A DNA stretch of 64,000 nucleotides from JADLHS01 sp964594985 (GTDB taxonomy: Bacteria; Verrucomicrobiota; Verrucomicrobiia; Limisphaerales; JADLHS01), in NCBI GenBank assembly GCA_964594985.1, contig CAZQNQ010000005.1, positions 219,787-283,786 on the forward strand, written 5' to 3'. Position numbers and translations under genes: made by a program. Shown here in pieces: positions 8,028 through 14,826 of this stretch; within the stretch, counting starts at the first letter, position 1; each line of letters begins with the position of its first letter. The notes beneath the pieces are model-generated. The model saw only the letters and a list, made by a program, of their open reading frames with translations, was not told the DNA's origin and searched no databases.

Positions 8028-9008
8028 ATGAATTCTTCTTTGAACGAACCGGCGCAAGCCGTATCCGCGTGGGTCAAGACGCTCCGCGCGGAAATCGCCG
8101 GGGTCATCGTCGGTCAGGAACAACTCGTGGATCGCCTGCTCGTCGGATTGCTCGCCAACGGTCACGTCCTGCTCGAAGGCGTGCCCGGCTTGGCCAAAAC
8201 CCTTTCCGTCCGCACGCTTGCGTCCGCTGTGCAAGCCGGCTTCCGCCGCATCCAATTTACGCCCGATCTCCTGCCCGCCGACATTGTGGGCAATCTGATC
8301 TACAGTCCGCAGGACGGAAAATATCACGCCACCAAAGGCCCGGTGTTCACCAACTTCCTGCTTGCCGACGAAATCAACCGCGCGCCCGCCAAGGTGCAAT
8401 CTGCCCTGCTCGAAGCGATGCAGGAACGTCAAGTCACGCTCGGCGGCGAAACGATGCTGTTGCCCTCGCCGTTCCTGGTGCTGGCGACGGAAAACCCGAT
8501 TGATCAGGAAGGCACGTATCCGTTGCCCGAGGCGCAGGTGGATCGCTTCATGTTCAAGGTCATCTTGGATTACCCGTCCGAGGTAGAGGAGCGGAAGATT
8601 CTGGACCGTATGGCGTTCACCGCGCCGGAGAATCCGGTCAAACCGGTCATCGGCCTCGACGACATTCTCAAAGCCCGCAAGCTGGTGGACCAGATTCACG
8701 TGGACGACAAGGTGCGCGATTACATCGTGCAGGTCGTGTTTGCCACGCGCCAGCCGGAGAAGCACAAGCTGGACATCAAGAACTTCATCCAGTTCGGCGC
8801 GTCGCCGCGCGCGACGATTTACCTGACGCTCGCCGCCAAGGCGTGGGCGCTGCTGCAAGGCCGCACCTACGTCACGCCCGAGGACGTGAAGAGCATCGGC
8901 CCGGACGTGTTGCGCCACCGTATCATCCTGACCTACGAAGCCGAAGCGCAGGCGGTGACGACGGATGCGATCATCAAGAAGGTATTTAATGCGGTGCCGG
9001 TGCCGTGA
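8028..9008 (+). CDS. MoxR family AAA+ ATPase
   Basis: A 326-residue AAA+ chaperone-like ATPase, the usual first gene of MoxR-DUF58-Bat operons, thought to remodel or insert metal into VWA partner proteins. Walker A is GVPGLAKT (51-58), Walker B LLADEINRAP (111-120, with D114-E115), sensor region LVLATENPIDQEGTYPLPEAQ, and the C-terminal lid SPRATIYL. The ATG at 8028 gives the standard N-terminus; upstream in-frame codons belong to shadow sequence opposite the FGGY kinase. In related genomes a DUF58 gene follows almost directly; here it starts 3.2 kb later, after inserted genes. Confidence 0.95.
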   Translation: MNSSLNEPAQAVSAWVKTLRAEIAGVIVGQEQLVDRLLVGLLANGHVLLEGVPGLAKTLSVRTLASAVQAGFRRIQFTPDLLPADIVGNLIYSPQDGKYHATKGPVFTNFLLADEINRAPAKVQSALLEAMQERQVTLGGETMLLPSPFLVLATENPIDQEGTYPLPEAQVDRFMFKVILDYPSEVEERKILDRMAFTAPENPVKPVIGLDDILKARKLVDQIHVDDKVRDYIVQVVFATRQPEKHKLDIKNFIQFGASPRATIYLTLAAKAWALLQGRTYVTPEDVKSIGPDVLRHRIILTYEAEAQAVTTDAIIKKVFNAVPVP

Positions 9009-9046
9009 AGTTTAGAATTCGTTTCTCTGTTTAACTGTTAGCCAAC

Positions 9047-9562
9047 ATGAGTTATCCCACCAAAATCTTCGGCCATTCCGCCCGTCCGAAACACAAAATC
9101 AATGAAAACATACGGGTTACGAGTCGAATTGGAGACATAACAATTCAGGTGCTTCGTTGGGAGATTTCGGATTTTGAGATCAGCGGCTTTTCCTTAACCA
9201 GCGGGCATTTCCTTAGTTTTCGAGTTACAGACGCCAAGGGTTCGCAAGATTTACTCCAAGGGAAATCAGTGTTTTTTGCAGGCGAGTCGTTGCCGCGGCT
9301 AGAAGGTGCTGCCATCAATGTGCCGCAAGGGGATGGTGTAGTCGCTCCAAAATGGCATAAGTGTGATAGAGCTTGGCCTGAGCTAGATGGTGTCAAAGCG
9401 CGTTTTGTCGGCCAGTTCTATTTCGAAAGCACGGTCGCTTACCTGTTTTCAGTGAAGAATGGCGCGCTCGATGTTTACGCTGTTTTTAAGGATGAAATAG
9501 ACAGACAAGATGCAGAAGAACATTATGCGGAGGAAGAGGACTGTGACCAAACGAAGCGCTGA
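9047..9562 (+). CDS. Hypothetical protein in inserted block
   Basis: A 171-residue protein with no signal peptide, no membrane segment and no family I recognise. The sequence is rich in alternating beta-type segments (RVTSRIGDITIQVLRWE, GHFLSFRVTD, FYFESTVAYLFSV), so a beta-sandwich or barrel is plausible, and it ends in an acidic tail (DAEEHYAEEEDCDQ). It starts 38 bases after moxR and overlaps the DUF2750 gene by 53 bases. Its base composition is noticeably more AT-rich than moxR or the Bat genes, which supports transfer into the operon. Confidence 0.65.
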   Translation: MSYPTKIFGHSARPKHKINENIRVTSRIGDITIQVLRWEISDFEISGFSLTSGHFLSFRVTDAKGSQDLLQGKSVFFAGESLPRLEGAAINVPQGDGVVAPKWHKCDRAWPELDGVKARFVGQFYFESTVAYLFSVKNGALDVYAVFKDEIDRQDAEEHYAEEEDCDQTKR

Positions 9563-9965
9563 GTCTAGTCGCTTCACCCGGTTCGATATGCTTGATCTTG
9601 GAATTGCATCAAAAGAAAGACACGACCGTTTCGTTCAGCGTGTCGTAGCGTCTCGTGAAGTCTGGGGGCTGAAGAATGTGGATGGGTGGGTTTGCTCTGA
9701 ATCGACCATGGATGAAAGTGGTAATCGCGGTGTTATGCCCTTTTGGTCTGATCGGGCTTACGCTAAACAGTGTGCCAGGGAGGATTGGACTGATTACGAA
9801 CCAACACAAATCTCTTTAGACAAATTTCTTGAGCGTTGGTTGCCAGGCATGGCAAAGGACGGTCTCATTGTTGGAACGAATTGGAACGCGGCATTATGCG
9901 GACATGAAATCTTGCCTTTGGAATTGAAGGGTGAAATCGAGCGGGTTCTCGAGAAACTGGTTTAA
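9510..9965 (+). CDS. DUF2750 family protein
   Basis: A 151-residue cytoplasmic protein matching DUF2750: ERHDRFVQRVVASREVWGL, then PFWSDRAYAKQCAREDW, then LDKFLERWLPGMAKDGLIVGTNWN and EILPLELKGEIE. The family has no assigned function; it often occurs as a stand-alone small gene in accessory regions, sometimes near immunity-type genes. The longest form starts at 9510 and overlaps the previous gene; GTG 9543 or ATG 9588 (MLDLGIASKERHD) may be the true start because the family homology begins there. AT-rich relative to the operon. Stop is 28 bases before the first DUF58 5' copy. Confidence 0.82.
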   Translation: MQKNIMRRKRTVTKRSAESSRFTRFDMLDLGIASKERHDRFVQRVVASREVWGLKNVDGWVCSESTMDESGNRGVMPFWSDRAYAKQCAREDWTDYEPTQISLDKFLERWLPGMAKDGLIVGTNWNAALCGHEILPLELKGEIERVLEKLV

Positions 9966-10158
9966 CCACCTCCAAAAAGTTACACGAATCTGAATGACCA
10001 CCGCTGAACTGCTCGAAACCGTCCGTCGCGTCGAGGTGCGCACCAACCGCCTCGTCAACGACACGATGGTCGGCGCGTACTTGAGCCAGTTTCGCGGGCG
10101 CGGCATGGACTTCGAGCGGTTTGAACTCGCCACAGAACAGTCAGCCAGCCTCAGTTCT

Positions 10159-10182
10159 AAACCCATCGAATTCGATGGGTTT
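10159..10182. repeat. Palindrome P1, CGAATTCG core
   Basis: A perfect 24-bp palindrome; each 12-base half-site includes AAACCCAT next to the central CGAATTCG. In the open frame it reads K-P-I-E-F-D-G-F. It is preceded by TTCTA, which resembles the reverse complement of the TTAGAA that follows P2 and P4. Confidence 0.9.
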
Positions 10183-10184
10183 GG

Positions 10185-10210
10185 TAATTGTGGCGAATTC
10201 GCCACAATTA
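10185..10210. repeat. Palindrome P2, CGAATTCG core
   Basis: A perfect 26-bp palindrome with half-site TAATTGTGG flanking CGAATTCG, only two bases after P1. The arms have no sequence in common with P1 beyond the centre. It is followed by ATTAGAAATCA, nearly identical to the flank after P4. Confidence 0.9.
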
Positions 10211-10241
10211 GAAATCAGGCGGTCGCGGTTTTTCCGGGTTT

Positions 10242-10265
10242 AATCCCGTCTAATTCGACGGGATT
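10242..10265. repeat. Palindrome P3, AATTCG core with one mismatch
   Basis: A 24-bp palindrome with half-site AATCCCGTC and one mispair (10251/10256) beside the centre. The AATT centre is kept. Here the open frame reads the centre as N-S rather than E-F. Confidence 0.85.
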
Positions 10266-10294
10266 GGAATCCAGTCGTTTGGACCTTTGTTTTT

Positions 10295-10316
10295 ATTCCC
10301 TCGAATTCAAGGGAAT
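10295..10316. repeat. Palindrome P4, CGAATTC core with one mismatch
   Basis: A 22-bp palindrome with half-site ATTCCCT and one mispair (10302/10309). Read in frame it encodes S-L-E-F-K-G-I, closely similar to the P-L-E-F-E-G-F encoded by P5 inside the KilA-N gene. It ends 18 bases before the KilA-N start codon. Confidence 0.85.
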
Positions 10317-10334
10317 TAGAAACCAACACTAGAC

Positions 10335-11180
10335 ATGAGCAAGGCCAAGAAATCCGTCATCGAAGTCAAGGGTAGCCCGGTCACTGTCGTCAGAGAGAAC
10401 GACGCTGACTACATTTCGCTTACGGATATCGCGAAGCACAAAGAGCCTGATCGGGCGGACCAGATCATTCAGAACTGGATGCGAAACCGCAATACGGTGG
10501 AATTTTTGGGTGTCTGGGAGCGGTTGAACAACACAGGTTTTAACCCCCTCGAATTCGAGGGGTTTAAAAGTCGGGCAGGATTGAACAGCTTTGTTTTGAC
10601 GCCGCGGCAGTGGATTGAAGCCACATCTGCCATCGGTTTGGTTTCCAAGTCGGGCCGCTACGGTGGCGGAACTTACGCACATCAGGACATCGCGTTTGAA
10701 TTTGCCTCGTGGATTTCCGTCGAGTTCCGGCTCTACCTCATCAAGGAATTCCAGCGGCTCAAGGAGGACGAGAACCGCCGTCTGTCTCTCTCGTGGAATC
10801 TCAACCGCACGCTGGCAAAGTTGAATTACCGCATTCACACCGACGCGGTGAAGGCGCATTTGATTCCGCCTGAAGTCACGCCCGCGCAGGCCACTATTAC
10901 TTACGCCACGGAAGCGGATTTGCTCAACGTCGCACTCTTTGGTCATACCGCCCGCCAGTGGCGCGACGTGAATCCCAAGCTGGAGGGTAACGTCCGGGAT
11001 TACGCGAGCGTTGAACAATTGCTCGTCCTCGCCAACATGGAGGGCATGAACGCCGAGTTCATTCACATGGGATTAGCGCAAGGCGAACGGTTGAAGCGGT
11101 TGAATCAAATCGCCATTCGTCAGATGCAGGTTTTGACGGCCACGAATCTGAAGGCGTTGCCCGGCACGAAGAAGAATTAA
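10335..11180 (+). CDS. KilA-N domain DNA-binding protein
   Basis: A 281-residue protein with an N-terminal KilA-N domain (residues about 5-125: DADYISLTDIAKHKEPDRAD, IIQNWMRNRNTVEFLGVWE, LTPRQWIEATSAIGLVSKSG, DIAFEFASWISVEFRLYLI) and a conserved C-terminal half (LNVALFGHTARQWRDVNP, RDYASVEQLLVLANME). KilA-N proteins occur in phages, large DNA viruses and bacterial mobile regions and are thought to bind DNA. Palindrome P5 lies inside the coding region and encodes the NPLEFEGFK stretch near residues 70-78. It begins two bases after the copy A leader ORF, with no good ribosome site, so translational coupling is likely. Confidence 0.92.
   Translation: MSKAKKSVIEVKGSPVTVVRENDADYISLTDIAKHKEPDRADQIIQNWMRNRNTVEFLGVWERLNNTGFNPLEFEGFKSRAGLNSFVLTPRQWIEATSAIGLVSKSGRYGGGTYAHQDIAFEFASWISVEFRLYLIKEFQRLKEDENRRLSLSWNLNRTLAKLNYRIHTDAVKAHLIPPEVTPAQATITYATEADLLNVALFGHTARQWRDVNPKLEGNVRDYASVEQLLVLANMEGMNAEFIHMGLAQGERLKRLNQIAIRQMQVLTATNLKALPGTKKN
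10538..10569. repeat. Palindrome P5 inside the KilA-N gene
   Basis: A 32-bp palindrome with 16-base half-sites, one mispair (10544/10563) and the same CGAATTCG centre as P1 and P2. It is fully inside the coding sequence and in frame. The encoded NPLEFEGF sits between two KilA-N homology blocks. Confidence 0.88.
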
Positions 11181-11181
11181 C

Positions 11182-11343
11182 ATGACCACCGCTGAACTGC
11201 TCGAAACCGTCCGTCGCGTCGAGGTGCGCACCAACCGCCTCGTCAACGACACGATGGTCGGCGCGTACTTGAGTCGGTTCTGCGGGCGCGGCGGCGCTGT
11301 ACGGTCTGCCAGGAACTTGCCAAACAGGGGTTTTCACCGATAA
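11182..11343 (+). pseudogene. DUF58 5'-end copy B
   Basis: A second truncated copy of the DUF58 start, 1 base after the KilA-N stop codon. Codons 1-37 match the intact gene, with codon 12 synonymous and two missense changes (Gln32 to Arg, Arg34 to Cys). Homology ends after about 111 bases. The frame continues for 16 codons and stops seven bases before the antitoxin ATG. As with copy A it begins exactly at the ATG with no shared upstream sequence. Confidence 0.88.
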
Positions 11344-11350
11344 TCAGCCC

Positions 11351-11536
11351 ATGAGCGCACAGGAAATTCTGATTGAAGAGATCAAGCATCAGCCCGAGTC
11401 CGTTGCGCGCGAAGTCCTCCGCTACCTCAAGTTCCTCGAACACCAGCGGGAAACCGAGACGCCTCTGGACAATGTCATTGCGGACACTTGGGAAAAACTC
11501 GGGCCCGCTCCCGACGTAGATTATGACAAACTTTAG
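11351..11536 (+). CDS. Antitoxin of MazF/PemK-type pair
   Basis: A 61-residue acidic protein. The N-terminal half (MSAQEILIEEIKHQPESVAREVLRYLKFLE, positions 1-30) is helical and resembles the DUF2281-type antitoxin-like proteins often found before MazF toxins. The acidic C-terminus (DTWEKLGPAPDVDYDKL) would serve as a toxin-neutralising tail. It overlaps the toxin gene by 14 bases, the classic antitoxin-first arrangement with coupling. No recognisable DNA-binding domain, so autoregulation is uncertain. Confidence 0.8.
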   Translation: MSAQEILIEEIKHQPESVAREVLRYLKFLEHQRETETPLDNVIADTWEKLGPAPDVDYDKL

Positions 11537-11843
11537 TCGCGGCGACGTGGTTATCGTGGATTTGGGCTTTGCGGCCAAAGTCAGGCCGTGTGTGGTTGTC
11601 TCGATCAATAATTCTGACCGGCAGCGTAACATGTCGGTGGTTGTGCCACTGACCACAGAAATCCGGGGTGGCCAGAGTGAAATCAAATTTACCAAACCGC
11701 CGTGGCTGCGGCAGGAATCGGTGGTCAACCTGCTGGGCATCGCCGGGGTGGACAATTCCAAAATCGAGCGGCGCATCGCTGCTTTCCCGGTTGAGAAAAT
11801 GCCAGAGATTGAAGCCGGGCTGAGAAGGTTGCTCGGGTTGTAA
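11523..11843 (+). CDS. MazF/PemK family endoribonuclease toxin
   Basis: A 106-residue SH3-like barrel protein of the MazF/PemK family, which cleaves mRNA at short sequences. Family features visible are the N-terminal SRGDVVIVDLGF, the KVRPCVVVSIN block with the conserved Arg, VVVPLTTEI, and a late SVVNLLGIAGVD. It is complete and has an adjacent antitoxin gene, so it is likely a working type II toxin-antitoxin pair. Its position inside the moxR-Bat operon, after DUF58 copy B, indicates that it came with the second cassette and may stabilise it. Confidence 0.88.
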   Translation: MTNFSRGDVVIVDLGFAAKVRPCVVVSINNSDRQRNMSVVVPLTTEIRGGQSEIKFTKPPWLRQESVVNLLGIAGVDNSKIERRIAAFPVEKMPEIEAGLRRLLGL

Positions 11844-11899
11844 GCGATGCCGAATCGCAGACCTTGAGCCGGCTTTTGATCCAAGTCGTCCGATCAAAA

Positions 11900-12109
11900 A
11901 TGAAAACAAACCATAGGTGGATTCTGGTAAAAGTGGTGCGCGGGATTCCCGCCGCGATTGAATTTTTCAAAGACGAACAAAAGGCCATTCGTGCGGAGGC
12001 GGATTGGCGATCCAAGATGAATACGGATTACGACGAAACCAGAATTTTCCAAGCGTGCTTGAAGGATGTCGAGGAGAAGGAGTTTTATCAGCTCGAATCT
12101 GTGAATTAG
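11900..12109 (+). CDS. Small hypothetical protein
   Basis: A 69-residue soluble protein starting at the ATG at 11900 (a TTG at 11864 could extend it). It contains WILVKVVRGIPAAIEFFKDEQKAIRAEADWRSKMN, consistent with a small alpha/beta domain resembling single-domain proteins that follow toxin-antitoxin genes in other bacteria; no family is recognised with confidence. It lies between the toxin gene and the intact DUF58 gene and is AT-rich relative to the operon, so it probably belongs to the same cassette. Confidence 0.6.
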   Translation: MKTNHRWILVKVVRGIPAAIEFFKDEQKAIRAEADWRSKMNTDYDETRIFQACLKDVEEKEFYQLESVN

Positions 12110-12185
12110 CAGTTGCCCACAGAGGATTAATTTTTGAAAAACCCTGGATGGTTTCCTGTTACGCCGTAATTTCCGGAAATGCTTC

Positions 12186-13175
12186 ATGACCACCGCTGAA
12201 CTGCTCGAAACCGTCCGGCGCGTCGAGGTGCGCACCAACCGCCTCGTCAACGACACGATGGTCGGCGCGTACTTGAGTCAGTTCCGCGGGCGCGGCATGG
12301 ACTTCGAGGAGTTGCGCGAATACATGCCCGGCGACGACGTGCGCGACATTGATTGGAACGTCACCAATCGCATGGGCCGCCCGTTTGTGAAGCGTTTCCG
12401 CGAGGAACGCGAACTCGGCATGGTGCTGGCCATTGATATTTCCGCGTCGTCCGCGTTCGGCTCGGCCCGGCGCACCAAGCGCGAGTTCGCCACCGAGATC
12501 GCTGCCACGCTCGCCATCTCCGCCGCGCGGGCGAGCGACAAGGTGGCGTTGCTGCTGTTCACCGAGCAGGTGGAACTTTATCTGCCGCCGCGCAAAGGCC
12601 GTCGCCACATCCTTCGCCTCATCCGGGAAATGCTTTCGTTCCAGCCGAAGCATCGCGCGACGAACATTCCGGCGGCGTTGACGTTCTTGAATCACGTGCT
12701 CCCGCGCCGCTCGATGGTTTTCTTGCTGACGGATTTTTTGCATAGTTTCGGAGAAACCGGAGCGCGGCTGTGGTCGCAGACTCAGCCGCAGCGCCCCACC
12801 AATCCTGAGAGTGCTGCGGCTGGTGCTTCGCACACAGCCGCGCTCTCTGCCCGCGACGCCATCCAGGAAATCGGCCTGACCAACGCGCGGCACGATTTGA
12901 TCTGCGTTCACCTACACGATCCACGCGAAAGTTCGTTGCCGCGCGCGGGGTTGCTGACCGTGGAAGACGCGGAGACGGGCGAGTTGCTGGAACTGGATAC
13001 GAATCGCGCTGCCGTGCGGCAGGAATTTTCCCGCACCAACACCGAACGCCTGGCGGCGCTGGATCGCGCTTTGCAGCAGGCGGGCGTGGACACGTTGCGC
13101 CTGAGCGCGGAGCAATCCTTCGCGCAGACGCTGCAACATTTCTTCGAGCTGCGACGCGGAAGGAGGCGGGGATGA
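12186..13175 (+). CDS. DUF58 domain protein (intact copy)
   Basis: A 329-residue protein, the standard partner of MoxR ATPases. The family motif GDDVRDIDWN (49-58) is followed by RPFVKRF, a VWA-like strand LAIDISASSAFG (a DxSxS-type MIDAS), and LLTDFL near the middle. There are no membrane segments; it is cytoplasmic and presumably the MoxR target that bridges to the membrane Bat proteins. This is the only complete copy; its first 111-123 bases are repeated at 9994 and 11182. Its stop overlaps the next gene by four bases, so the downstream operon order is undisturbed. Confidence 0.93.
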   Translation: MTTAELLETVRRVEVRTNRLVNDTMVGAYLSQFRGRGMDFEELREYMPGDDVRDIDWNVTNRMGRPFVKRFREERELGMVLAIDISASSAFGSARRTKREFATEIAATLAISAARASDKVALLLFTEQVELYLPPRKGRRHILRLIREMLSFQPKHRATNIPAALTFLNHVLPRRSMVFLLTDFLHSFGETGARLWSQTQPQRPTNPESAAAGASHTAALSARDAIQEIGLTNARHDLICVHLHDPRESSLPRAGLLTVEDAETGELLELDTNRAAVRQEFSRTNTERLAALDRALQQAGVDTLRLSAEQSFAQTLQHFFELRRGRRRG

Positions 13176-13783
13176 GGGGCGGAGGTCAGAGCCGAGGCGT
13201 GCGGGCGGTTCTCGTATTGTGCTGTTTTGTCATGTTGTTGGCAGTGGCGGGGTTTGCCCAAGCGCCGGACGATGCGCCGCAATTGCGGCCCATCCGCGCC
13301 GAGTTGCCGCCCACGTTTTGGGAGCAGCATACGGGGACGGTGGTTTTGTATGCGGTGGAGTTTTTGGTGCTGGCGGGAATTGCGGCGTGGTTGTTCTTGC
13401 GACCCGTGCCGCCGCTCCCCGTGCCCATCGAGGTCCAGACCCGGAGCGAACTTGAAGTCCTGCGCAAACAATCGCCCGACGCGACCACGCTCAGTCACGT
13501 GTCGCGCTGCGTGCGACGTTATTTTGCGGTGGCGTTCGGCTTGCCGCCGGGCGAGTTGACTACGGCGGAGTTTTGTCGGGCGCTGGCCGGGAATGAACAG
13601 ATCGGGGGGCGATTGTCCAAACTTGTGACTGGCTTTCTCCGGCAGTGCGATGTGGCGAAGTTTTCCCCGGTATCCGCCGCCAGTCCCAGCCAAGCTGTGA
13701 GCGAGGCGCTCGAACTTGTGGCGCAAAGCGAAGCGCGCCGGGCCGAACTGCGTCAAACCGAAGTAGCCAAACCCAGCGCATGA
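13172..13783 (+). CDS. DUF4381-like membrane protein of Bat operon
   Basis: A 203-residue protein with an N-terminal signal or membrane anchor (about residues 9-30), a short periplasmic stretch (LRPIRAELPPTFWEQHTG), a second membrane segment (TVVLYAVEFLVLAGIAAWLFL, about 53-73) and a cytoplasmic domain with a cluster of Arg/Lys. This matches the position and layout of DUF4381 proteins in MoxR-Bat operons; sequence similarity is modest. It overlaps both neighbours by four bases. Role unknown; it likely anchors the complex at the membrane. Confidence 0.75.
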   Translation: MRGGGQSRGVRAVLVLCCFVMLLAVAGFAQAPDDAPQLRPIRAELPPTFWEQHTGTVVLYAVEFLVLAGIAAWLFLRPVPPLPVPIEVQTRSELEVLRKQSPDATTLSHVSRCVRRYFAVAFGLPPGELTTAEFCRALAGNEQIGGRLSKLVTGFLRQCDVAKFSPVSAASPSQAVSEALELVAQSEARRAELRQTEVAKPSA

Positions 13784-14820
13784 CGAGCAACTTCGAGTTT
13801 CAATATCCGTGGGTGCTGGCGTTGCTGGCGCTGCTGCCCATTTACGCGGTGCTGCGGGGCAAGGTGGGCAAGCACTCGGCGTTGAAATTTTCGAGCACGG
13901 ACATCGCGCGGGCGGCGGGCGCGACGGCACGGGCGGCGGCGGGGCGGTTGCTTTTCTTTCTGCGGTTGCTGACGGTGGCGCTGGTCATTGTGGCGTTGGC
14001 TGGCCCGCGCTTTGCCAACGATCGCACCGAAACGCAGGCGAGCGGGGTGGACATCATGCTCGCGCTGGATTTGTCGTGGAGCATGATGGCGCTGGACATG
14101 AGCGGGCCGAACGAACGCGTGACGCGCTTCGACATTGCCAGCAGCGTGCTGGAGGATTTTGTCCGCAAGCGCGAGCATGATCGCATCGGGCTGGTGGTGT
14201 TTTCCGCCGTGCCGTATCTGGCGAGTCCGCTCACGTTGAATCACGAATGGCTCGGGGAAAATCTCCGGCGGCTGCACGTGGGCATGATCCGCGAGCTCGG
14301 CACGGCCATTGGCGATGCCACGGCGGCGGCGGCCAAGCGGCTCAAGTCCAACACGGATACCAAGAGCCGGATCATCATCCTGTTGACCGACGGCGATAAT
14401 AACAAAGGCGAGATTGATCCTGTGCCCGCGGCGCAACTCGCTGCTGCGCTCGGCGCGAAGGTTTACACCATCGGCATCGGCGTGGAAGAACCGTGCAAGC
14501 TGCCGGCGTTCGATCCCGCCACCGGCAAGCTGGTGCTCGAACCCAACGGGGCCGTGCGACCGACCATCGTGTTGCAGCCGGCGAATTATTCGGTACTACG
14601 CAAGATGTCGAGCCTGTCGGGCGCGCGGTCGTATCGCGCCACGAATCGCCGCGAGTTGCAGAGCATCTACGACGACATTGATCGTCAGGAAAAGACCGAA
14701 GTGAAGCTGCGCCGGTTCACCACGCACACGCCGTTGTTCCAATGGCCGCTGCTGACGGCGCTGGGATTGTTCGTGGTGGAATGTCTGCTGGCGAACACGT
14801 TATTGCGGAGAGTGCCATGA
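13780..14820 (+). CDS. VWA-domain membrane protein, BatA-like
   Basis: A 346-residue Bat-type protein: two N-terminal membrane segments (about 10-25 and 55-76), a periplasmic or cytoplasmic-face von Willebrand A domain, and a C-terminal membrane segment (about 322-340). The MIDAS metal site is complete: DLSWS (D97, S99, S101), a Thr region, and LLTDGDNN. Bat proteins were named for Bacteroides aerotolerance and help cells survive oxidative stress by an unclear mechanism. The chosen ATG at 13780 overlaps the preceding TGA (ATGA), which also occurs at other joints in this operon. Confidence 0.9.
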   Translation: MTSNFEFQYPWVLALLALLPIYAVLRGKVGKHSALKFSSTDIARAAGATARAAAGRLLFFLRLLTVALVIVALAGPRFANDRTETQASGVDIMLALDLSWSMMALDMSGPNERVTRFDIASSVLEDFVRKREHDRIGLVVFSAVPYLASPLTLNHEWLGENLRRLHVGMIRELGTAIGDATAAAAKRLKSNTDTKSRIIILLTDGDNNKGEIDPVPAAQLAAALGAKVYTIGIGVEEPCKLPAFDPATGKLVLEPNGAVRPTIVLQPANYSVLRKMSSLSGARSYRATNRRELQSIYDDIDRQEKTEVKLRRFTTHTPLFQWPLLTALGLFVVECLLANTLLRRVP

Positions 14821-14826
14821 ACATTA

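Larger units (their letters stand above)
9994..10332 (+). pseudogene. DUF58 5'-end copy A, reading into palindrome region
   Basis: The first 41 codons (9994-10116) encode exactly the N-terminus of the intact DUF58 protein at 12186. There are three base differences within those codons, all synonymous (codons 12, 31 and 33). After FE at codon 41 the homology ends abruptly and the frame stays open for 71 more codons through four palindromes, stopping two bases before the KilA-N ATG. It lacks the VWA-like core and cannot act as DUF58. It may be an insertion scar, a leader ORF that couples translation to KilA-N, or both. Confidence 0.88.
9009..12185 (+). other. Accessory insertion region splitting the moxR-DUF58 operon
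   Basis: Three cargo blocks lie between moxR and the intact DUF58 gene: 9009-9993 (unknown protein and DUF2750), about 10118-11181 (palindromes and KilA-N), and about 11293-12185 (toxin-antitoxin and a small protein). Blocks two and three are each preceded, and block one followed, by a 111-123 bp copy of the first codons of the DUF58 gene. All cargo genes point the same way as the operon. No integrase, transposase or terminal inverted repeats were seen. MoxR and DUF58 being normally adjacent is established for the family; the insertion history is inferred. Confidence 0.75.

Noticed and set aside
6336..8918. A single long minus-strand frame of about 860 codons covering moxR and the FGGY kinase
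   Set aside because: The part opposite moxR has no family resemblance, is Arg/His rich as antisense frames are, and the true kinase starts at 7811.
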